NCBI GenBank assembly: GCA_030680795.1
Contig: JAUXUL010000008.1
Location: forward strand, 28,367-92,366
Source: Anaerolineales bacterium
GTDB taxonomy: Bacteria > Chloroflexota > Anaerolineae > Anaerolineales > Villigracilaceae
Reading direction: 5' to 3'
Length of the DNA stretch: 64,000 nt
The position numbers and the translations under genes are program-made. Positions 58,749-64,000 of the stretch are shown in pieces. Every line of letters starts with the position of its first letter. Positions within the stretch are counted from its first letter, which is position 1. The notes under the pieces were generated by a model that ran no database searches, was not told where the DNA came from, and worked only from the letters and a program-made list of their open reading frames with translations.

Positions 58749-61184
58749 TTATTCATACGCCAATACTTCACGAATAGTCAACCTGGCCGCGTTGCGCGCC
58801 GGCAGAATGGATGCGACCACCGAGAGCACTAATACCAACCCAAACCAGATCACATATCCCATAAAAGTATAAACCACATCAATCGGCGTTTCAAATACCG
58901 CCAAGCTTACGATCGTTGAAAGCAAATATGTAAACGGAATGGATAATATGATCGCCAGCACATAGGAGATCGCACCGATCACAAATCCCTCACTGATCAC
59001 AGTCTGCATTACGGCGCGGTCATCTGCGCCGATGGCGCGCGTAATGCCGATCTCGCGGGTGCGTTCCAGCACATTCATGCCCATCGTGCCAGTCAACCCC
59101 ATTGCGCCAACCACTGCAGTCAGAATCGCCATAATGAGCAGAAACATCACCAACGTATCCAAACTCTCCACCGCCGTATCGAGCGTAGCGCGTCCGGCCT
59201 GCGCCACGCGCACTTTGAAACCTCGCTCGCGGAAGAACTTATCCAACTCTTCCGCTTTCGCATTCTGATACGACCTTTCGTGGTTTTCAGTGATCAAACG
59301 GAAGGAATACGAACGGTTCGCAAGATTGTTCATTTTCGAAATATATTCATACGGCGCGTAGGCCAGCACACCTTCACGATCCACAAACTTGAAGATGCCC
59401 ACCACTTCCCAATCTTCTGCGCGTCCATCAATCTTTAAGGTGACATGATCTCCGGGTTTGATATTTGGGAAATAACCATAAGCAGCCTCGCTCAACGCCA
59501 GTTTACGTACATCCTCGGCGCGGATCCAGCGTCCCTTCACGAGCAGCGGCTCGATCAGCACGCTATCCGCAGGCGGGCCAAAGATGTTGATATTCTCCAG
59601 CACTTCGCCATTTGCATCCAGCAATTCACCACTGACAAACTGCCAGCCTTCCATGCCCGCAACGCCATCCACCTGCATGACCATTTGCTCGATCTCGCGC
59701 AAACGATACGGCTGATCAAAATCAAGTGTCACATCTGCCACAAAATATTTCCCAATCGAATCGATATAATCATGCAAAGTCGCGCGGACATTGAAAACCG
59801 CAATAAAGATCGCCCCGCCCATTGTCAATGTGAAGAGGGTCAGGATCAAACGCCCGCGGCGGCGAAATGTATTTCTCAAGGAAATGATGAACGGACGCGG
59901 GAAATGGATCCCGCGTAAGGCCAGCATTCTTGTAAGCCGAATCAGCATCCAGTCGAACCATGAAACGCGGGTCTGTTGCTGACCTTGCGGCTGACTCTCA
60001 TCCCCAGTCAAGTCTCCGCTGAGGGCTCGTAAAACCGTGATCCGTGAACCGCTGATGACAGGCGAAAGCCCTGCAATGAGCGGGACCAGCAGCCCCACCG
60101 CAACCTGAATCAGCAAGGCCGTCGGCACAATGCGATAGCCGAGAATATTGAAATTCAACTCGCTCGAAATAAAGAGTGCCAGCCCGTATGCGCCCTGCCC
60201 GCCCAGCGGCACGGCCATCAGCAAAGCCAGCGCCGCAAAGGACATGATCAACACAAGATACATCACGAAAACCTGCCGCCTGCGCCCGCCCACCAGCTTG
60301 ATCACGCCGATATGACGCAGATGCTGGTTCAACAGGGCGCTTAATGTATTTGCAATTAATGAACTGGAGAGGAAGACGATCAAGATACCCAACGCCATCA
60401 AAATACCCAGGATGGCATTAACCGTGCTTGCCAATGGATGTTCATACGTTTCCGAGAAACGCGTGCGGATTACTCGCGTGCCGTTCTTTTCCAACTTGTC
60501 TTTTAAGTCTGCGCCGATCACACGGATATGGCGAATATCATCGCCGCCGGCTTCCACGGTGACGTACGCGCGGTTATATAACGCTGGCTGGCGAAGATAC
60601 TGCAAGGAACTCATGGTGATATAGGCATACGGAGATGCCAGGAAATCACCTGCGCCCATGGCGGTATCCTGCACTATACCAACGACGGGCATGGTCTTGG
60701 TGGAACCATCCTGCAATTGGAATTCAAGCACATCTGCCACTTGCACATCAATATGGTTCAAAGCATCGCGTTCAAGCACTACTTCACGCTTCTTCGGGAT
60801 AGCATCCCCTTGCAGAGCAATCAGCAAGTTAACAGTGTTGGCTTCAAAATCTTCAAAAGCCACCATGTCCAGCGTTGTCCATTTTTCCGTGCCAGCCACA
60901 CGAACCCGCATGTTGAACACACGGCGGGCTTCAACATCCAGCACGCCGTGCGTATTTTGAATGGAGCCTAGGACATCCTGATTGAAGCCTATGGTACGAA
61001 GTTCAACATTGGCAGGTTGATTTGCCGCGTATGAAATACTCATATCATTCGAAATGATCTGATACGCACCCGCGATCACACCAATGGAAAATACACCCAC
61101 CGCGATGGAAAAAACCACCAGCAGGGTGCGCGCCTTGTTATCCCATAGATCGTGAAAAACTTTAATCCATCTTGGTCGCATCAT
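58749..61184 (-). CDS. MacB/FtsX-type ABC exporter permease, double-length
   Basis: About 811 residues; ATG at 61184 is placed 9 bases after AGAAGG, with GTG 61193 and ATG 61190 as alternatives. Two FtsX domains are each preceded by a large extracytoplasmic MacB-PCD-like domain: helix 1 near 20-45 (ARTLLVVFSIAVGVFSIGVIAG), helices near 260-390, a second N-terminal helix near 440-470 and last helices near 680-800. The RTREIGITRAIGADDRAVMQTV segment is typical of the FtsX core. The start overlaps the end of the ABC-cNMP gene. Substrates are probably lipids, peptides or lipoproteins. Confidence 0.92.
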   Translation of the reverse strand: MMRPRWIKVFHDLWDNKARTLLVVFSIAVGVFSIGVIAGAYQIISNDMSISYAANQPANVELRTIGFNQDVLGSIQNTHGVLDVEARRVFNMRVRVAGTEKWTTLDMVAFEDFEANTVNLLIALQGDAIPKKREVVLERDALNHIDVQVADVLEFQLQDGSTKTMPVVGIVQDTAMGAGDFLASPYAYITMSSLQYLRQPALYNRAYVTVEAGGDDIRHIRVIGADLKDKLEKNGTRVIRTRFSETYEHPLASTVNAILGILMALGILIVFLSSSLIANTLSALLNQHLRHIGVIKLVGGRRRQVFVMYLVLIMSFAALALLMAVPLGGQGAYGLALFISSELNFNILGYRIVPTALLIQVAVGLLVPLIAGLSPVISGSRITVLRALSGDLTGDESQPQGQQQTRVSWFDWMLIRLTRMLALRGIHFPRPFIISLRNTFRRRGRLILTLFTLTMGGAIFIAVFNVRATLHDYIDSIGKYFVADVTLDFDQPYRLREIEQMVMQVDGVAGMEGWQFVSGELLDANGEVLENINIFGPPADSVLIEPLLVKGRWIRAEDVRKLALSEAAYGYFPNIKPGDHVTLKIDGRAEDWEVVGIFKFVDREGVLAYAPYEYISKMNNLANRSYSFRLITENHERSYQNAKAEELDKFFRERGFKVRVAQAGRATLDTAVESLDTLVMFLLIMAILTAVVGAMGLTGTMGMNVLERTREIGITRAIGADDRAVMQTVISEGFVIGAISYVLAIILSIPFTYLLSTIVSLAVFETPIDVVYTFMGYVIWFGLVLVLSVVASILPARNAARLTIREVLAYE

Positions 61185-61189
61185 TTGCA

Positions 61190-62401
61190 TCACCTTCTAT
61201 TATCCGCAATCTGATGCGCTTCCAAGCGCTTTTGGACGATCTTCCCCAGCGCTTCGGCAGTGATCGGCGATTCATTCATCACGCGGATAAAGTCGGCGCG
61301 CGGCAACGCCAGCGCTTCCACAGGCTTATTCCCCACCCGCACATTTGCAATCGCCTTGCCGCCGCGCAATAATTCCATTTCACCAAAGAACTCATTCTCG
61401 CTCAAACGCGAAACGATGTGATCCTTCCCTTCGACACGGTGCGCGAGAGACGAACCGTCAGGACGACGCTTTTTCTCCTGCAAAACGACCTCCACCTCGC
61501 CTTTGCGGATCATGAAGAAATAATCCACATGCTGATCGCGAGGAATGATGGTCTCGTGCGGCTGGTAAACACGCTCCTCAACCAGTTTCGTGAACTCCAG
61601 CATGTGACGATGCCTCAACTGCGGCAAGGCTTTGGCGATAGTTTCATCAATTAACTCGCCATCGGAAATGATGACATTGCGATGGGTGCGCGAGGTTACG
61701 GATGGGTCATGCGTCACCAGGACGATGGTCTTGCCTTGCGAAACGAAAGTTTCAAACAACTGGATGATCGTATCGGCGGAACGGGTATCCAGATTGCCCG
61801 TCGGCTCATCTGTCACGAGCAAGGGAGGGTCACAAGCCATGGCGCGTGCAATCGCCGCAAGCTGCTGCTGGCCTGTGGAAACAAGCACGGGTAATTTATC
61901 GGCAAATTTTTCCAGGCCCACCAGCTTCAGCAATTCCATGGCTCGCTCAGGACGCAAGTCGAAATCATACATGTCCACATAATCCATTGGCAGCATTACA
62001 TTTTCGAGAAGCGTGAGCATGGGCAATAACTGGAAGAACTGGAAGACGATCCCCAAATTCCTGCCGCGCCATTTCGAGCGCTGACTCTCGGTGAATGTCG
62101 CGTAAATATCCATGTCGTTCACAACCACCTGACCATCACTGGGATGGTCAATGCCTGTGATCATGTTCAACAAAGTGGATTTGCCACTTCCAGATTTTCC
62201 TACGATGGAAACGAACTCGCCGCGCTTGATCTTTAAGTCCACGCCTTTGAGGACCGTGAACTCCCCGGCCGCGTTGGAGAAGCGTTTGATAACGCCATTT
62301 AGTTTTATCATGGCATCAGATTCGGATGGTGTCTTTCGGACAGAATCGGTTGTCGGGCTCGCCCTGAATGTAGTCGAAGGGTTGGAATAAGGCGGTTTCA
62401 T
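61190..62401 (-). CDS. ABC ATPase fused to a C-terminal cyclic-nucleotide-binding domain
   Basis: 403 residues. The ABC domain (about 31-255) has Walker [14 protein letters not shown] and Walker B LLVTDEPTGNLD, but the signature LSGGQ is VSTGQ. The C-terminal 140 residues (LVEERVYQPHETIIPRDQHV, then ENEFFGEMELLRGGKAIANV) are a cNMP-binding (CAP_ED) domain. The ATG at 62401 overlaps the previous stop and follows GGAGGCGCAAGAA. The first 30 residues are encoded by a TTCGACTACATTCAGGGCG repeat, so the ancestral start was probably ATG 62311 (MIKLNGV). Confidence 0.88.
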   Translation of the reverse strand: MKPPYSNPSTTFRASPTTDSVRKTPSESDAMIKLNGVIKRFSNAAGEFTVLKGVDLKIKRGEFVSIVGKSGSGKSTLLNMITGIDHPSDGQVVVNDMDIYATFTESQRSKWRGRNLGIVFQFFQLLPMLTLLENVMLPMDYVDMYDFDLRPERAMELLKLVGLEKFADKLPVLVSTGQQQLAAIARAMACDPPLLVTDEPTGNLDTRSADTIIQLFETFVSQGKTIVLVTHDPSVTSRTHRNVIISDGELIDETIAKALPQLRHRHMLEFTKLVEERVYQPHETIIPRDQHVDYFFMIRKGEVEVVLQEKKRRPDGSSLAHRVEGKDHIVSRLSENEFFGEMELLRGGKAIANVRVGNKPVEALALPRADFIRVMNESPITAEALGKIVQKRLEAHQIADNRR

Positions 62402-63144
62402 TTCTTGCGCCTCCGCATGGTTTTGTCAACTTTTGATTCAGCAGAGTCGTCTTCATCCGCCAATTCCCCATCTGTGATCCTTAAATTGCGCGAGAATCGA
62501 CCTGCAAGACTTGAATCATGAGTAACCATGATGATGGTTTTTCCCTGGTTGGAAACAAGCTGTTCAAAGACATCGAAGATATGATCGGCGGTGATGGAAT
62601 CAAGGCTGCCAGTCGGTTCATCCGCGACAAGGATGGATGGATCATTGGCAAGCGCGCGCGCAATTGCAACTCGCTGCTGCTGTCCGCCGGAAATGAAGGC
62701 GGGTAGTTTATTGGCATGTCCTTCCAACTCAACCAGTTCCAGCAACTGCATGGCGCGTGCTTTGGACTCGCGCGGTTTGAAATTATCGGAGAAGTCGAGC
62801 GGGAGTGTGATATTTTCGATCAACGTGAGCATGGGTAAAAGTTGAAAGGACTGATAGACCACGCCCATCTTCCTGCCGCGCCAGAGTGCGCGCCCGTCTT
62901 CGCTCATTTCATGCACGGAAATTTTTTCACCGCCATCATGCACGATCACTACACCACTGGTGAGTTGATCCACGCCGTTGATCATGTTCAACAAAGTGGA
63001 TTTTCCCGCACCAGATTTTCCAACAATTCCAACGAACTCGCCCGCATTGACCTTGAGGTTGATATTCTTTAACGCCGTGAAATCCCCTGCCGCAGTGGAA
63101 TAGGTTTTCGATACGTTCATTAATTCAATTAGTGTGTTATCCAT
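62398..63144 (-). CDS. ABC transporter ATPase (MacB/LolD-like)
   Basis: 248 residues. Walker A is [13 protein letters not shown], the signature is [15 protein letters not shown], Walker B is [12 protein letters not shown], and the H-loop is [10 protein letters not shown], so it is a complete ATPase. It is the first gene of an exporter operon that runs ATPase, ATPase-cNMP, permease, adaptor. The two ATPases may form a heterodimer in which this one carries the canonical signature and the other the degenerate one. TATGGATAACACACTAATTG marks the start; the ribosome site is weak. Confidence 0.93.
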   Translation of the reverse strand: MDNTLIELMNVSKTYSTAAGDFTALKNINLKVNAGEFVGIVGKSGAGKSTLLNMINGVDQLTSGVVIVHDGGEKISVHEMSEDGRALWRGRKMGVVYQSFQLLPMLTLIENITLPLDFSDNFKPRESKARAMQLLELVELEGHANKLPAFISGGQQQRVAIARALANDPSILVADEPTGSLDSITADHIFDVFEQLVSNQGKTIIMVTHDSSLAGRFSRNLRITDGELADEDDSAESKVDKTMRRRKK

Positions 63145-63207
63145 AATATTAACTTGATTTTACCGCCTTTGTGCAATTTGTTGCAAAAGGCGGATTTGGA
63201 AACGATT

Positions 63208-63843
63208 TTAGTCGCTTTGCAAACAGCCAATCAACTCACTCACCACCCCGCGCGGCTCATCTTTTATAATTGCCAAGACTGGTGCCATCCCCGCTGAATA
63301 CACCTCGCGGACATTTCCCATTTTCGAGCGCCGAGGCAGGATTCCAACTACACTGGAATCCGAATTCAACACGTCCGACATTTCCTGCGGGCTGACAGCC
63401 AGCCTCGCAAAGGAAGTGACGCTTCTGCCCTTCATCACAAGCTGATCAAACAAAATTTGCATATCCGCATCTGACGAATACACCCACACCTGCACAGAAG
63501 CATCCCCCTGCCCTGCGAACAAAGCCTGCGCCTCTTCAAGTGACAGACTCTGCAAGAGGCTTTCACGATGTGTGACAATCAAAATTTCCTCTTCATCTAT
63601 TTGATAGGCAGGTGAAACCAGCATCTCGGGCTCGCCCAGCCGCAAATAAATTTCCGGCGCTTGCGCGCTGATATTCAACACCACAGACAAGTCGTTGGCG
63701 CAGGCAAACAGTTCACTCATCCACGGCTCGGCAGTGGAGTCGGCGTAAACGGAGACAACTTCTGTTTGGGAGGTTGGCTGTATTGCGGGGGTGCAGGAGA
63801 AGAGGATGAAAGAGGAAAGAAGGTAGAAAGATATTTTTTTCAA
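63208..63843 (-). CDS. Small lipoprotein, possibly PBP-like
   Basis: 211 residues. The lipobox is SFILFSC (Cys near 16). The mature part (VVSVYADSTAEPWMSELF, ILIVTHRESLLQSLSLEEAQ and SVVGILPRRSKMG) resembles short PstS-like or substrate-binding folds, which fits recognition of an anion or small ligand, but no ligand residues can be assigned. It is 63 bases upstream of the exporter operon on the same strand and could belong to it. A mobile element begins just behind its start. Confidence 0.65.
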   Translation of the reverse strand: MKKISFYLLSSFILFSCTPAIQPTSQTEVVSVYADSTAEPWMSELFACANDLSVVLNISAQAPEIYLRLGEPEMLVSPAYQIDEEEILIVTHRESLLQSLSLEEAQALFAGQGDASVQVWVYSSDADMQILFDQLVMKGRSVTSFARLAVSPQEMSDVLNSDSSVVGILPRRSKMGNVREVYSAGMAPVLAIIKDEPRGVVSELIGCLQSD

Positions 63844-63955
63844 AGTAAGTTAATCATCCATTGTAGATTCAACTCACAAGTGCAACTTTGAAGGTTGCTG
63901 AGAGGTAAGCTGGAGTAGGATAATGCTTCTCAGACGACCAAGTCAAAGGAGCACT

Positions 63956-64000
63956 ATGAGAACCTACTGGCAGCTTACCCAGGAACAACGATACCAGATT
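63956..64000 (+). mobile_element. Start of an IS30-family element (transposase N-terminus)
   Basis: ATG at 63956 after AAAGGAG opens a frame encoding MRTYWQLTQEQRYQI up to the window edge, the typical N-terminus of IS30-family transposases. The left inverted repeat probably lies within 63850-63900 (AGTGCAACTTTGAAGGTTG region). The rest is outside the window. Confidence 0.7.

Overview
The window looks like a chromosomal segment of a Chloroflexota bacterium, most likely class Anaerolineae. This is inferred from gene content and style, not from a marker phylogeny: Pro/Thr-rich lipoprotein linkers, multi-PAS/GAF signalling proteins, a large TPR scaffold protein, a DUF3048 lipoprotein, UdgB, many -10 boxes only 5-8 nt upstream of start codons, and very many short extragenic repeats. 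No rRNA, CRISPR array or prophage was seen. One tRNA (Val, CAC) is present, and an IS30-type element begins at the right edge.

Layout. 1-4.4 kb (+): a PAS remnant, a multi-PAS/GAF HD-GYP cyclic-di-GMP phosphodiesterase and the t6A enzyme TsaC, converging on tsaD. 4.4-9.2 kb (-): tsaD, an M24 peptidase, a GxxExxY protein, selA and a small membrane protein. 9.2-15 kb (+): nitroreductase, a MITE-like block with a DUF559 protein, ADP-forming acyl-CoA synthetase, dodecin, a class A beta-lactamase-like hydrolase, a MOSC protein and a small membrane protein. 15-24.6 kb (-): a PLP deaminase, two FemAB genes with an AT-rich FRG-domain gene wedged between them, then a polysaccharide locus (CapD-like dehydratase, epimerase, polyprenyl-P sugar transferase, GT2). 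24.6-32.8 kb (-): two-component system with RidA, secreted and lipoproteins, a CapA-like protein, a MenC/enolase-superfamily enzyme and DUF3048. 32.8-45.8 kb (+): a three-gene orphan complex-I/Mrp-like membrane module, a coiled-coil protein, selB, an MFS transporter, a LysM-M23 peptidase, tRNA-Val, an ECF sigma/anti-sigma pair, ThpR and RsfS. 45.9-63.8 kb (-): lipoprotein, ndk, TPR scaffold, pyrimidine phosphorylase, an S51-like/CysS-tail fusion, a selenoprotein peroxiredoxin, udgB, queA, ruvB and a MacAB-like export operon.

Three observations stand out. First, the peroxiredoxin at 53355-53837 is read through an in-frame TGA at the peroxidatic position (U-P-H-C), with a SECIS-like hairpin directly after it. 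SelA and SelB, both encoded in this window, are the machinery that would decode it. Second, between the export operon and ruvB lie three tandem GEMM-I-type cyclic-dinucleotide riboswitch aptamers, with their own promoter in front and a terminator-like hairpin behind. The HD-GYP phosphodiesterase in the same window shows that the cell makes the relevant second messenger. Third, short repeats that are otherwise intergenic are found in frame inside at least five genes (two femAB genes, the acyl-CoA synthetase, queA and an ABC ATPase), where they encode extra peptide segments.
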